From Treponema sp. (GTDB lineage: Bacteria > Spirochaetota > Spirochaetia > Treponematales > Breznakiellaceae): a DNA stretch of 35,926 nt. Below, in pieces: positions 1-8,614 of this stretch. How positions within the stretch are numbered: the stretch's first letter is position 1; every line of letters begins with the position of its first letter. The position numbers and the translations under genes are program-made. The notes under the pieces were generated by a model. The model searched no databases. It had not been told where the DNA came from and was given only the letters and a program-made list of their open reading frames with translations. The stretch spans positions 1-35,926 of the forward strand of contig JAIRUQ010000002.1 of NCBI GenBank assembly GCA_031254315.1, written 5' to 3'.

Positions 1-642
1 AATGATGTTATGGCTGGAGAAACATTTGATTGGTATGACAGCTCTCAAGGGGATATTCAGAACGGAAGGGCAATGTTTTATAATGCCGTTATAAAATTAG
101 GCAGAGAAACTCATTTTGCGGTAAAAAATATTATAAAGACGGAGTATGGTTACAGAGTAGATTGTATTGAATCAACTTTTGATAGTAGATATTCTTACAG
201 CAGTTTCACAGAAAGCCAATTCTGGAACAGGTATAAACGAGGAGACGCGATGACGTTATTTCTGTACCTTGACGGCGATTACTTGGATATTTATGTTGAC
301 GGCAGAGATATACTCTTGGGAAGATTTGTAAAAGTAAGGCGTGAGTTTATCAGGCAATATCAAAGCCTTATAAGAACAAACACTTGCGATTTATCAAGAG
401 TACAATTGCCTCGTCGTGCGGACGGCAGTACGGACTATTCTCTTCCCGCCCCTAGTACCATTGAGGAAGCGCCTCCTCTGAATACCGATAATGCCGCCGC
501 TGGATTAAGCCAAGCAGACGATTTTATTCAAAGCGGCAAATCTTCACAATCACTTCCATTGTGGGCGTTAATTGCTATTATCGGCGGTGCGGTTGTAGCG
601 GCAGGCGGCACAGTGTTGTTTGTCGTGAAGCGGAGAAAGTAA
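1..642 (+). CDS. Hypothetical protein with C-terminal membrane anchor (5' end open)
   Basis: The reading frame is open to the first base of the window, so the gene probably begins upstream; an ATG at base 10 is the first visible possible start but no ribosome binding site can be judged. I do not recognise the family. The first 125 codons are mixed and aromatic-rich, with several D/Y-rich strands suggestive of a beta fold. A low-complexity Pro/Ala/Ser/Asp linker follows (about codons 135-180), and the protein ends in one hydrophobic segment (PLWALIAIIGGAVVAAGG onwards) followed by KRRK. This is the layout of a tail-anchored or stop-transfer protein whose bulk lies on one side of the membrane. 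A strong hairpin terminator lies about 95 nt after the stop. Function unknown. Confidence 0.6.
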   Translation, partial: NDVMAGETFDWYDSSQGDIQNGRAMFYNAVIKLGRETHFAVKNIIKTEYGYRVDCIESTFDSRYSYSSFTESQFWNRYKRGDAMTLFLYLDGDYLDIYVDGRDILLGRFVKVRREFIRQYQSLIRTNTCDLSRVQLPRRADGSTDYSLPAPSTIEEAPPLNTDNAAAGLSQADDFIQSGKSSQSLPLWALIAIIGGAVVAAGGTVLFVVKRRK

Positions 643-962
643 TGGGGAGCAAAGAACCATGAGAGTAGGAAATATAATGCTAACCAATTCAGAAATGTAT
701 GCTCATAAAAATACTTGAGGGGTGGCAGGGCAAAAATGCCGTGCTCCGTCACGGCACTTTTTGTCCTGACACGCCAATATAAGGCAGTCCGCAGGACTGT
801 CTCTTTGATAAATTCAAAACGGCGTAGCGCCAAAAATGCCTTTACAACAGATATGGTAGGCTGACTTTAGTCAGCCGTGCGCGCGCCCAGAAAAACCTTT
901 TAAGCATACATTTCTGCAGAGCGAAGATATTTACAAAACAGCCATTTATCAAATATCAGTCT
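643..962. other. 320-bp gap between converging genes with a series of hairpins
   Basis: No credible gene is seen between the end of the tail-anchored protein (+) and the end of lepA (-). The gap holds four short perfect inverted repeats: the terminator at 737-756; CAGTCC-GCA-GGACTG at 785-799; GGCG-TAG-CGCC at 821-831; and GGCTGAC-TTTA-GTCAGCC at 859-876, followed by a GTGCGCGCGCC tract. They resemble the hairpins found around 20.1-20.4 kb and in the leader at 35.58-35.67 kb. Confidence 0.7.
732..762. terminator. Bidirectional intrinsic terminator
   Basis: The stem TGCCGTG (737-743) and CACGGCA (750-756) encloses a 6-nt loop. AAAAA precedes it and CTTTTT follows it, so a U-tract is present whichever strand is transcribed. 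It lies between two converging genes (the + gene ending at 642 and lepA ending at 963 on -), where a shared terminator is expected. Confidence 0.8.
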
Positions 963-2768
963 TCACTCATCCCGCGACTTTAGCACCGCTAAAAACGCGC
1001 TCTGCGGCAGTTCCACATCGCCGACCATTTTCATGCGTTTTTTGCCCTCTTTTTGCTTTTCGAGAAGCTTGCGTTTGCGCGTAATGTCGCCGCCGTAGCA
1101 TTTGGCGAGTACGTCCTTACGAAGAGCGTTTACGGTTTCGCGCGCTATTACGTGACTGCCAATTGAGCCTTGAATCGGAATCTTAAACTGCTGGCGTGGG
1201 ATTTCATCACGCAGACGCTCGCAGACCTTTCTCGCGCGGTCGTAGGCATTGTCTTTGAATACAAGCTGAGAAAGAGCGTCTACAGGTTTGGCGTTAAGGA
1301 GAATATCGAGTTTTACAAGTTCCGTAGGCTTGTAGCCTGAAATATCGTAATCAAATGACGCATAACCACGGCTTATGCTTTTTAAGCGGTCATAAAAATC
1401 AAATAACACTTCGGAAAGCGGCATATCGTAGATCATCTCAACACGTTTTTCGTCAAGGTAGGTCATGTTTGTTTGTACGCCTCGTTTTTCAAGACAGAGA
1501 GTCATTATGTTTCCAAGATAATCTGTGGGAGTAATTACAGAGGCGCGTATGTAAGGCTCTTCCGCGCCGGCAATCCGTCCCTCATCGGGGTAGTCCATCG
1601 GGTTGTCAATCATTAGCTCTTCACCGTCCCTAATGAACACCTTGTACTTTACGGACGGGGCGGTAAAAATTACCGATTGATCAAATTCACGCTCCAAGCG
1701 TTCCTGAATGACTTCAAGGTGTAAGAGACCTAGAAAGCCGCATCGGAAACCAAACCCCAAGGCGGCGGAAGAATCTTTTTCGTAGATGAGCGAAGCGTCG
1801 TTTAGTTTGAGTTTTTCCATGCTTGTCCTGAGTTCTTCATAATCGTTAGAGTCAACAGGGTAGATAGAAGAAAACACAACGGGTTTTACTTCGCGGAATC
1901 CGGACAGGGCGGAAGAGCAGGGATTGTCCGTACCTGTTACAGTGTCGCCCACCCGTACGTCGCTTACGGTTTTTATTCCCGCAATTATATAGCCGACATC
2001 TCCTGCGGAAAGCTCTCCTGTCTCAACAAGCGCGAGCTTAAAAACCCCTGCGGTTTCAATTTCATAAACGGAGTTATTCGACATAAAAGAAATTTTCATT
2101 CCTTTTTTTAATTTTCCGTCAAAGATACGCAGATGCACCACAACTCCGCGGTAGGGGTCGTAGTGGCAGTCAAAAATAAGTGCGCGTAACGGAGAAGAAG
2201 GATCGCCTGTAGGAGAAGGAATACGGCTTACAATAGTCTCGAATAACTCGTCAATTCCAACGCCCTGACGCGCGGAAACTAAAACAGCGGTTTCAGCGTC
2301 CAGTCCGAGGTCTTTGTCAATCTGCTTTTTTACTCGTGGAATGTCTGCGGCTTGCATGTCTATTTTGTTGATTACGGGGACTATTTCAAGATTGTGTTCA
2401 AGAGCAAGATACATATTGGAAAGAGTTTGCGCCTGTACCCCCTGAGTCGCGTCAACCAGAAGGAGCGCGCCTTCACAGGAGTTAATTGCGCGGCTCACCT
2501 CGTAACTAAAATCGACATGACCGGGGGTATCAACAAAATTAAGCTCGTATTCAATACCGTCAAGCGCGGTGTAAGGAATGGTAACAGCCTGGCTTTTTAT
2601 TGTGATACCGCGCTCACGCTCAATGTCCATGTTGTCCAGTATCTGATCCTTAAAATTGCGATCATCAACGAGCTTGGCTTTTTGTATGAGCCTGTCGGCG
2701 AGCGTAGACTTGCCGTGATCGATGTGGGCGATAATGCAAAAGTTACGAATATTTTTAGTCAGTGCCAT
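963..2768 (-). CDS. lepA: Elongation factor 4 (LepA), ribosome back-translocating GTPase
   Basis: LepA is a ribosome-bound translational GTPase that promotes back-translocation or remodelling of stalled ribosomes. From the chosen ATG the protein has about 601 residues, the normal family length. G1 AHIDHGKST is at 14-22, the switch I region RERGITIKS at 51-59, G3 DTPGH at 80-84 and G4 NKID at 134-137. The EF-G-like domains and the Lys/Arg-rich LepA C-terminal domain (ending near [16 protein letters not shown] and the terminal LKSRDE) follow. A longer frame could begin at a TTG at 2804, but that TTG is the -35 element of a promoter (TTGAGG-17-TATAGT) and the extra 12 residues are not family-like, so ATG 2768 is preferred. 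No Shine-Dalgarno site precedes it; the -10 box ends 7 nt before the ATG. It lies downstream of the LRR gene on the same strand. Confidence 0.97.
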   Translation of the reverse strand: MALTKNIRNFCIIAHIDHGKSTLADRLIQKAKLVDDRNFKDQILDNMDIERERGITIKSQAVTIPYTALDGIEYELNFVDTPGHVDFSYEVSRAINSCEGALLLVDATQGVQAQTLSNMYLALEHNLEIVPVINKIDMQAADIPRVKKQIDKDLGLDAETAVLVSARQGVGIDELFETIVSRIPSPTGDPSSPLRALIFDCHYDPYRGVVVHLRIFDGKLKKGMKISFMSNNSVYEIETAGVFKLALVETGELSAGDVGYIIAGIKTVSDVRVGDTVTGTDNPCSSALSGFREVKPVVFSSIYPVDSNDYEELRTSMEKLKLNDASLIYEKDSSAALGFGFRCGFLGLLHLEVIQERLEREFDQSVIFTAPSVKYKVFIRDGEELMIDNPMDYPDEGRIAGAEEPYIRASVITPTDYLGNIMTLCLEKRGVQTNMTYLDEKRVEMIYDMPLSEVLFDFYDRLKSISRGYASFDYDISGYKPTELVKLDILLNAKPVDALSQLVFKDNAYDRARKVCERLRDEIPRQQFKIPIQGSIGSHVIARETVNALRKDVLAKCYGGDITRKRKLLEKQKEGKKRMKMVGDVELPQSAFLAVLKSRDE

Positions 2769-2804
2769 TGAACAAACTATATAGGGTTTGCGGGAAAACC
2801 TCAA
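2769..2804 (-). promoter_or_regulatory. Leaderless promoter of lepA
   Basis: Read on the minus strand, TTGAGG (2804-2799), a 17-nt spacer and TATAGT (2781-2776) are followed by only 7 nt before the ATG of lepA. A start 7-9 nt after the -10 box would fall on or next to the initiator A, giving a leaderless mRNA. No purine-rich Shine-Dalgarno motif is present. The -35 overlaps the stop codon of the LRR gene. Confidence 0.55.
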
Positions 2805-4555
2805 GTAGAAGGAGCGGCTTTGCTCTTCTCAACAAGGCGGCGTACCGCTTCTGTCGGATTAATCATTTTTGAGACTGTAGGCGGGTAATGCAAAACAGCC
2901 GCCCAGCAAATATGGTCGTAGACATCGCGGCTAAAGCGCTTTTTGAATTCTTCTGTATTAAAATTGTTAAGAAAATCAGGATAGTGGTTGTGAAGAGCCG
3001 CTTCTATACATATTTGTATGTATTCACTGTCGGTTAAAAGGTCGGTTTTTATTAACTTAAATACACGCCCGATTTCTGAACTTCTCGCGGCTTCCATGCA
3101 AATACGGTAATAAACGCCCTTTCCAAATGATTTGGGATCGATAGTCTCCAAAGCAAAACAAGTTTTCCTGACCGCCGCGATGCAAAGTTCGGGGTAGTAG
3201 GGAGTGTTGGATAATTTCAAAGTATCGACATATTTTAACGCATGCGGATTTTCATTTACCGCGTTAAGACAATGTTTGGCGTAAGCAGAAGGGTCTGTTA
3301 CAGCTGTGTCCTTAAGAGAGCGAAGCCTTTTTACCATCTGCCTGTGCCCCTGTCCTTCGCATAAAAATTCAATCTTCTGTCCGTTAGCGGCTAATGCCTT
3401 GAGATTTTCACTAACCGCAGTAAGTTCATTCGGTCTAAAAACATTTTCTTCTATATTTAGAACAGAAAGATTTTTTAACGTGAAAATCGCCTTCGGAAGT
3501 TTTTCCAGCAAATTATCGTAAACATGAAGTTTATCAAGGCTTTGCAAGCCCCCTATTTTTTCGTCTATTGAAGAAATGCCTGTACTGCCCAGTTCAAGAA
3601 TTTTCAATTTTGAAAGATTATAAATTGACGGAGGAATATCAACTACCATGTTACCTGCAAATGAAAATTCCTGCAAATCAACCATGTTCATAAAAATATT
3701 GGGTATTTCGTTTATTTTGAACTGACTTCCCAATAAACAAAGTCTTTCAAGTTTAGAAAGACCTGATATCGAATCAAATATATTTCCTGTTATGGGCAAA
3801 TGCCGCAGTTCAAGCTCTTTTAGCCCTTTTAGCGTTGAAATATTTTTATGCCCGTCTCCGACCGCGACTCCTGACAGCCTTAAAGATTCCATATTGGGGC
3901 AGGTAGAGAGTATCTTCGCGGCTTTTTCAAGGTTAAAAGTTTTTTCTGTTTTATGGAAAGGGTCTGTAACGCTCATTTTTTTTAGAGCAGGATGTTTGCT
4001 GAAAGAATCCGGCAGTTCAGGGGCAGTCCCGTCTTCAAATTTTAACGCAAATGTTAGTTCTTCAAGACTTTTCATAGAGCCAAGATTCGCAGGCAAAGCG
4101 ACAGTTGAGTAAATATCAAAAGCAAGCGTTTTTAAGTTTGGCATGGAAGGCACGCTGTCCGGGACTGTCCATTCTTTGTTTATCCGTAAATGTAAGTTCT
4201 CAAGTTTTTCCGCGTTAAAGATTTCAAGGGGAAAACTTGAAAGTTCATTGCAACAGCAGGAAAGGGTGCGTAAAGCCGGAAGGGATGATAAAAAGCCGGG
4301 TATTTCTTTGACTTTGGTGTGGGAAATATTTAAAACTTCAAGCTGTTTGCACTCGGCTAAAATTGACGGGATTTCCTTAAATGAGCTTTGATTGTCAAGG
4401 TTTATTTCCTTAACCGTATCTTTTACCTGAGATATACGGTTGATGATGTCGTCCATATCTTTGCAGAATATGCCCTCAGAGGCGATGCCGAGATCGGGGG
4501 CTTCGTTCTTCCAGTGAAGGTCAAGCTTTTCAGAGCTGTTTTTCGCGTCGGGCAT
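2801..4555 (-). CDS. Leucine-rich repeat protein with C-terminal DUF4116-like helical repeats
   Basis: The 584-residue product has no signal peptide or membrane segment, so it is probably cytoplasmic. Residues about 45-380 carry repeated LxxLxxLxLxxNxL units with IP or LP at the turn (for example [15 protein letters not shown]), typical of bacterial/ROCO-like LRRs that form a curved protein-binding solenoid. From about residue 410 the repeats change to helices of the form YxxICxxAxxxxxxAL, resembling DUF4116-type repeats; this second assignment is by eye. No catalytic domain is visible, so a scaffold or effector-like binding role is an inference. The stop codon overlaps the -35 of lepA. The first ATG is used; no Shine-Dalgarno site precedes it and a -10 box lies 8 nt upstream. 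The next in-frame ATG is at 4456. Confidence 0.85.
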   Translation of the reverse strand: MPDAKNSSEKLDLHWKNEAPDLGIASEGIFCKDMDDIINRISQVKDTVKEINLDNQSSFKEIPSILAECKQLEVLNISHTKVKEIPGFLSSLPALRTLSCCCNELSSFPLEIFNAEKLENLHLRINKEWTVPDSVPSMPNLKTLAFDIYSTVALPANLGSMKSLEELTFALKFEDGTAPELPDSFSKHPALKKMSVTDPFHKTEKTFNLEKAAKILSTCPNMESLRLSGVAVGDGHKNISTLKGLKELELRHLPITGNIFDSISGLSKLERLCLLGSQFKINEIPNIFMNMVDLQEFSFAGNMVVDIPPSIYNLSKLKILELGSTGISSIDEKIGGLQSLDKLHVYDNLLEKLPKAIFTLKNLSVLNIEENVFRPNELTAVSENLKALAANGQKIEFLCEGQGHRQMVKRLRSLKDTAVTDPSAYAKHCLNAVNENPHALKYVDTLKLSNTPYYPELCIAAVRKTCFALETIDPKSFGKGVYYRICMEAARSSEIGRVFKLIKTDLLTDSEYIQICIEAALHNHYPDFLNNFNTEEFKKRFSRDVYDHICWAAVLHYPPTVSKMINPTEAVRRLVEKSKAAPST

Positions 4556-4592
4556 ATTTAGTTATAATATCTTAATATTGTCAAATAGTCAA
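4556..4592 (-). promoter_or_regulatory. Promoter of the LRR-lepA unit, apparently leaderless
   Basis: On the minus strand TTGACT (4592-4587), a 17-nt spacer and TATTAT (4569-4564) are followed by 8 nt and then the ATG at 4555. An overlapping TATAAC lies 6 nt from the ATG. No Shine-Dalgarno motif exists in the short gap, so the mRNA would begin at or within a base or two of the start codon. Confidence 0.55.
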
Positions 4593-4606
4593 TAATGTAA
4601 TAGAGT
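4578..4606 (+). promoter_or_regulatory. Probable promoter of the aconitase-family gene
   Basis: TTGTCA (4578-4583), a 17-nt spacer and TAGAGT (4601-4606) face the downstream gene. They leave a short leader carrying the ribosome binding site GGAGG (4627-4631) 4 nt before the ATG at 4636. The site overlaps the divergent LRR promoter. Confidence 0.4.
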
Positions 4607-4635
4607 AGACTTTTATAGAAGATTTTGGAGGACAA

Positions 4636-6900
4636 ATGGTCGAATTATTTAAGGGCGGAGCCTATCTTGTCAATGGGAAGGAAATTATCGCCGATGACGA
4701 AGGCTCTGACGCGAAGCTGAAACAGCTTGGCGTGTCTGTTTCAAAGGAGCAGGCAAGAAGGGGGACGATTTCACACGCTATTCTTTCTGCCCATAACGCG
4801 GGCGGCGATGAGCGTAATCTTACGCTTAAATTTGATTCTCTTGCTTCCCACGACATTACCTATGTGGGCATAATTCAAACGGCGCGGGCGAGCGGAATGG
4901 ACAAGTTCCCTCTGCCCTATGTGCTGACCAACTGCCACAACACTCTTTGCGCGGTAGGCGGAACAATCAATCAGGACGATCATGTCTTCGCTCTTTCCGC
5001 CGCGCGTAAGTACGGCGGTATTTATGTGCCGCCGCATCTCGCTGTTATTCACAGCTATAACCGCGAAATGATGGCTGGCGGCGCAAAGATGATCCTCGGC
5101 TCTGACAGCCACACACGTTACGGCGCGCTTGGCACTATGGCTGTCGGTGAAGGCGGCGGCGAACTCGCAAAACAGCTTGTCGGCAGAACCTACGATATGC
5201 CATATCCTCAGGTGGTCGGTATTTTTCTTGAGGGTGAACTTTCAAAGGGAGTAGGACCGCAGGATGTTGCGCTTGCGATTATCGGGGAAGTTTTTAAGAA
5301 CGGTTATGTGAAAAACAAAGTTATGGAATTTGTGGGGGACGGTATTGCGAAGCTGAGCGTTGATTTCCGCAATGGGATTGATGTAATGACGACTGAGACT
5401 GCGTGCTGGTCTTCAATTTGGAAAACCGATGACAAGATAAAAACATATCTTAAGGAGCGAGGAAGGGCAGGGGATTACAAAGAACTCAAGCCTGCTTCTG
5501 CCGCCTACTATGACGGATTTATCAAGATCGATCTGTCTAAAATTGAGCCGTGTATTGCGCTTCCGTTTCATCCAAGTAATGTGTTTACAATTAAAGAACT
5601 GCAAAAAAACGCGAAAGATATTTTCGCTAAAATAGAGGAAGAAAATAAAAGTTCCGGTATCAATCTTAACTTAGGTTTGAAATGCCGCGATGGAGGAGTC
5701 TGGGCGGATCAGGCTATAATTGCCGGATGTTCGGGGGGAATTTTTTCAAACATCATGGCGGCGGCGGATATATTAAAAGGAGCGCAAACAGGTAACAGCA
5801 ATTTTTCCCTTAGCGTCTATCCTGAAAGCCAGCCTACTTATCTTGAGTTAGTGAAAAACGGAGCGGTAGAAACATTTATGAAAGCCGGAGTCCTTGTAAG
5901 GGAAGCATTCTGCGGTCCCTGCTTCGGAGCCGGAGATACGCCAGCCAATAACGAGCTATCAATCCGTCATGTTACTCGCAATTTCCCAAGCCGCGAAGGC
6001 TCCAAGCCAAACGACGGGCAAATTGCTTCTGTCGCTTTAATGGACGCGCGCTCTATTGCCGCTACAGCTGTAAATAAAGGAAAAATTACCTCTGCGGCAG
6101 ATATTAACATAAAATATACTAATTATAAGTTTTCCTTTTACAATAGTATTTATGAAAAGCGCGTATACAACGGAGTGGGAAAACCACAAACGGAAGCTGA
6201 ACTTGTCTTTGGTCCTAATATTAAAGACTGGCCCGCAATGCCAGCTCTTGCAAATAATCTTCTTGTAAAAGTAGCGAGTTTCATTACCGACCCCGTAACC
6301 ACGACCGATGAACTTATTCCGTCCGGGGAGACTTCTTCGTACCGCTCCAATCCGCTAAAACTGGCTGAATTTACATTAAGCAGAAAAGACCCTCTCTATG
6401 TACAGAAAGCAAAAGCAACGCAGGCTCTTGAGGAAAAGAGGCGAAGCGGCGCTATTGACGGAGAAATAGCGTCAGTGTTTGAAAAAATTAAAAACATTTC
6501 TAGTTGTTCGGGGATAGGGGCTTCAGATATCGGGATAGGAAGCGCGATCTTTGCCCGTAAGCCCGGCGACGGCTCGGCGAGGGAGCAAGCCGCTTCCTGT
6601 CAGCGTGTTCTTGGCGCGAGCGTAAACTTCGCTCTTGAGTACGCTACAAAACGTTATCGTTCCAACCTTATAAACTGGGGAATTTTGCCGTTTATCATTG
6701 ACGATGAAAAAGCCCTTTCTGTTGACAGCTATGTTTTCTTTCCCGATATTAAAACCGCTATTCAGGAGAAAAGGGAAAAAATCACCGGCTATGTGTTAGG
6801 TGAAACCGTAAAGGAAATAAACGCGACGTTAGGCGAACTTACAGACGCGGAGAGGCAGATACTGATTGACGGCTGTTTGATCAATTATTATGCGAAGTAG
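4636..6900 (+). CDS. Aconitase-superfamily hydratase (YbhJ-like), [4Fe-4S] enzyme
   Basis: The 754-residue product is a single-chain member of the aconitase superfamily, close in length to the E. coli YbhJ type, whose substrate is unknown. SDSHTRYG (156-163) matches the aconitase active-site signature. The three cluster-binding cysteines are preserved: C365 in AGCSGG, and C426 and C429 in CGPCFGAG. The C-terminal swivel domain has GDGSAREQAA (644-653), corresponding to the catalytic Ser-Ser-Arg segment of aconitase with one Ser replaced by Ala. Together these indicate an active dehydratase/isomerase acting on a carboxylic acid, but the family does not fix the substrate. A canonical GGAGG ribosome binding site supports the ATG. 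The gene appears monocistronic, with a divergent promoter upstream and repeats downstream. Classical aconitate hydratase is the main alternative. Confidence 0.85.
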   Translation: MVELFKGGAYLVNGKEIIADDEGSDAKLKQLGVSVSKEQARRGTISHAILSAHNAGGDERNLTLKFDSLASHDITYVGIIQTARASGMDKFPLPYVLTNCHNTLCAVGGTINQDDHVFALSAARKYGGIYVPPHLAVIHSYNREMMAGGAKMILGSDSHTRYGALGTMAVGEGGGELAKQLVGRTYDMPYPQVVGIFLEGELSKGVGPQDVALAIIGEVFKNGYVKNKVMEFVGDGIAKLSVDFRNGIDVMTTETACWSSIWKTDDKIKTYLKERGRAGDYKELKPASAAYYDGFIKIDLSKIEPCIALPFHPSNVFTIKELQKNAKDIFAKIEEENKSSGINLNLGLKCRDGGVWADQAIIAGCSGGIFSNIMAAADILKGAQTGNSNFSLSVYPESQPTYLELVKNGAVETFMKAGVLVREAFCGPCFGAGDTPANNELSIRHVTRNFPSREGSKPNDGQIASVALMDARSIAATAVNKGKITSAADINIKYTNYKFSFYNSIYEKRVYNGVGKPQTEAELVFGPNIKDWPAMPALANNLLVKVASFITDPVTTTDELIPSGETSSYRSNPLKLAEFTLSRKDPLYVQKAKATQALEEKRRSGAIDGEIASVFEKIKNISSCSGIGASDIGIGSAIFARKPGDGSAREQAASCQRVLGASVNFALEYATKRYRSNLINWGILPFIIDDEKALSVDSYVFFPDIKTAIQEKREKITGYVLGETVKEINATLGELTDAERQILIDGCLINYYAK

Positions 6901-7046
6901 GTGAACAATGAGCAATGAGATGGCGGCGCATGAACAATATGCGGCGTGTTTTCCCAATGAGCAATGAGCAAGGGAATACTATTATTTCTTTGCTCATTGA
7001 TTCTTCTCTTCTTCTTTGTGCCTTAGTGCCTTTGTGTGAATATTTT
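6901..7046. repeat. Repeat-rich spacer: AATGAGC repeats plus a solo FTTTGTGCC-type arm
   Basis: Between two converging genes lie two near-identical copies of CAATGAGCAATGAG (from about 6906 and 6955), an inverted pair CAATGAGCAA (6962-6971) / TTGCTCATTG (6990-6999), and a T/C-rich arm at 7014-7046 reading CTTTGTGCCTTAGTGCC onward. That last arm is nearly the same as the right arm of the inverted element at 12210-12242. No gene is supported here; short frames in this stretch come from the repeats. Confidence 0.65.
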
Positions 7047-7079
7047 GCGGAAAATGTTTGTGTGCAATCTGCTAGGCTT

Positions 7080-8567
7080 CTACCGCTGTCTGTCAACAAT
7101 CCGCCTGTCCGCTAAAAGCTGGCGGTCGTTTGGGAATTCAGTCAGTCCTTCATTCAAAATACGCGCCGCTTCGGCATTGTTTCCCCTGTTCCATTCCGCG
7201 GCAAAACGGTTGTGGTAATCAGTCGCGAGGTTATTTCTGTAAGTACGCAGGGCTTGTTCAAGTTCAACGTTTCCGCCAAAACGGGAAATAGAAGTTTCTA
7301 AATAGTGGATCGCGTCTCGCCAATTTCTAGGCGTTGTTGTGCAAAGAGCCGCCGCTGTTTTTTGTATGGCGTATGTTTGTAATTCACCGGCGCGTCTTTC
7401 AGAAAGCCTTCCTGCGGCGCGGGTCTGTTCAATCGAAAGAATAACAGCGTCTCCTTCTTCGGCGGAGCTTATGCGGTTCGCTCGTTGTAAAAGTTCGGTG
7501 TCAATAAGAACAGCGTCAAGCTGTAAATAATCCGCGTCTGTTAAAAGTGTTCTGTTGCTGTCTAAAAAGCCCCTTGCGTCTTGCAGTTTGTTTTCTCTTA
7601 GCAATCTCGCCGTGCGGTTGTTTACCGCCGCCATGATCAATTCCTGCCAGCGGTTGTTTGCAGGGTATATAGAAGATGCTAAAACAGCCCAGCGAAGACT
7701 GTCATCCTCTCTGTTTGATCTTAAAAAAACTGCGCCGTAATTTATCAGTCTGTCTAAAAGGTCTGCGCGCGAATCGGCAAATAATGATCCTGAGGAAACA
7801 ACTCCCGAAGTTACAGCTAACGAAGGACCAAAAAGCAATGCCGCGCGGTCAACCGCAAGAGGAACGGCGTCCCTGTAATTTCCCGCTCTTTCAAAATCCG
7901 CAACTCTGTTATTCAAAATTAAAGAAATCACTTCTATTTTAGTGATTACTTGACGGTCGCGGTAATTTTGCGCGGGCACATAGGTAAAACCCGTAACCCC
8001 TGTAAATTGATCGTGAAATTCCCTTTTGTTGCCTGGATCAAAACCAAAACGGTTTGTCGTCTCAACATCAATATTCTGACCGTCAATATGAACCATTACA
8101 AAAACGTGTTCCCTTGTTATCACTCCGCTTGTATTTACACCTAACGCCTCGCACAGAATCATATAAAGAACTGCGGAAGATACACAGTTATAATTGCCGT
8201 TTGTAAAAAGCACGTCAACTTTTGTTTGATAAAGTGAATATGATCTTAAAATGTTGTTATGCATATAGGTTAAAATAAACTCCGCCCTGTCCCTGCCGCC
8301 TGAGGGAAAATTAGCGGAATTATTAATAGCCGTAACCGCCGCTCTTATCCTTTCAATGTTTGACGGCGCGGAGTTGCCGGACGCCCAAAGGCTGATTTCG
8401 GCAAGTTCTGTCCATGAATAGCCGCTACGCTGTCCAAGACGGTAATAATCCAGCGCTTTTGAGTCAGGTTCAAGGCGCGGAAACGCGGTTTGGCAGTGGA
8501 TTTCCGCCGTCAAGCCGAGAAAAATAACAAAAATTAAAGCCCGTGTAATTGACGGTTTTAAGTTCAC
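7080..8567 (-). CDS. Secreted transglutaminase-like/TPR-type protein
   Basis: The 495-residue product begins with a cleavable-looking signal peptide (hydrophobic to about residue 22, probable cleavage near Cys25-Gln26), so it is exported to the periplasm. Residues about 90-180 form a transglutaminase-like cysteine-protease fold: the nucleophile is C128 in YNCVSSAVLY, with H154 in TREHVFVMV and an acidic residue at D167/E169 in IDVETTNRFGFDPG. The remaining residues (about 215-495) are helical and Ala/Arg-rich with a TPR-like pattern, ending in AEWNRGNNAEAARILNEGL. Members of this fold act as peptidases, amidases or crosslinkers, and the substrate cannot be told. Its promoter region overlaps that of trxB on the other strand. 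The ATG at 8567 is the only start that gives the signal peptide. No clear Shine-Dalgarno site is seen. Confidence 0.8.
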   Translation of the reverse strand: MNLKPSITRALIFVIFLGLTAEIHCQTAFPRLEPDSKALDYYRLGQRSGYSWTELAEISLWASGNSAPSNIERIRAAVTAINNSANFPSGGRDRAEFILTYMHNNILRSYSLYQTKVDVLFTNGNYNCVSSAVLYMILCEALGVNTSGVITREHVFVMVHIDGQNIDVETTNRFGFDPGNKREFHDQFTGVTGFTYVPAQNYRDRQVITKIEVISLILNNRVADFERAGNYRDAVPLAVDRAALLFGPSLAVTSGVVSSGSLFADSRADLLDRLINYGAVFLRSNREDDSLRWAVLASSIYPANNRWQELIMAAVNNRTARLLRENKLQDARGFLDSNRTLLTDADYLQLDAVLIDTELLQRANRISSAEEGDAVILSIEQTRAAGRLSERRAGELQTYAIQKTAAALCTTTPRNWRDAIHYLETSISRFGGNVELEQALRTYRNNLATDYHNRFAAEWNRGNNAEAARILNEGLTEFPNDRQLLADRRIVDRQR

Positions 8568-8577
8568 AATTTATTAT
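8549..8577 (+). promoter_or_regulatory. trxB promoter, overlapping a divergent promoter
   Basis: TTGACG (8549-8554), a 17-nt spacer and TATTAT (8572-8577) form a near-consensus sigma-70-type promoter pointing at trxB. On the other strand TTTACT-17-TATAAT (-10 at 8578-8573) points at the transglutaminase-like gene, so the two -10 boxes share the same bases and would compete for RNA polymerase. Confidence 0.65.
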
Positions 8578-8614
8578 AAATTATAAAACAAAAAAAGTAA
8601 ATTCTGGAGTGATG

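Noticed and set aside
2769-2804. Longer lepA start at TTG 2804
   Set aside because: The TTG forms the -35 box of a well-spaced promoter and the added residues are not family-like.
5129-5146. Sigma-54-like TTGGCAC motif
   Set aside because: It lies inside the aconitase-family coding region and lacks the -12 TTGC element.
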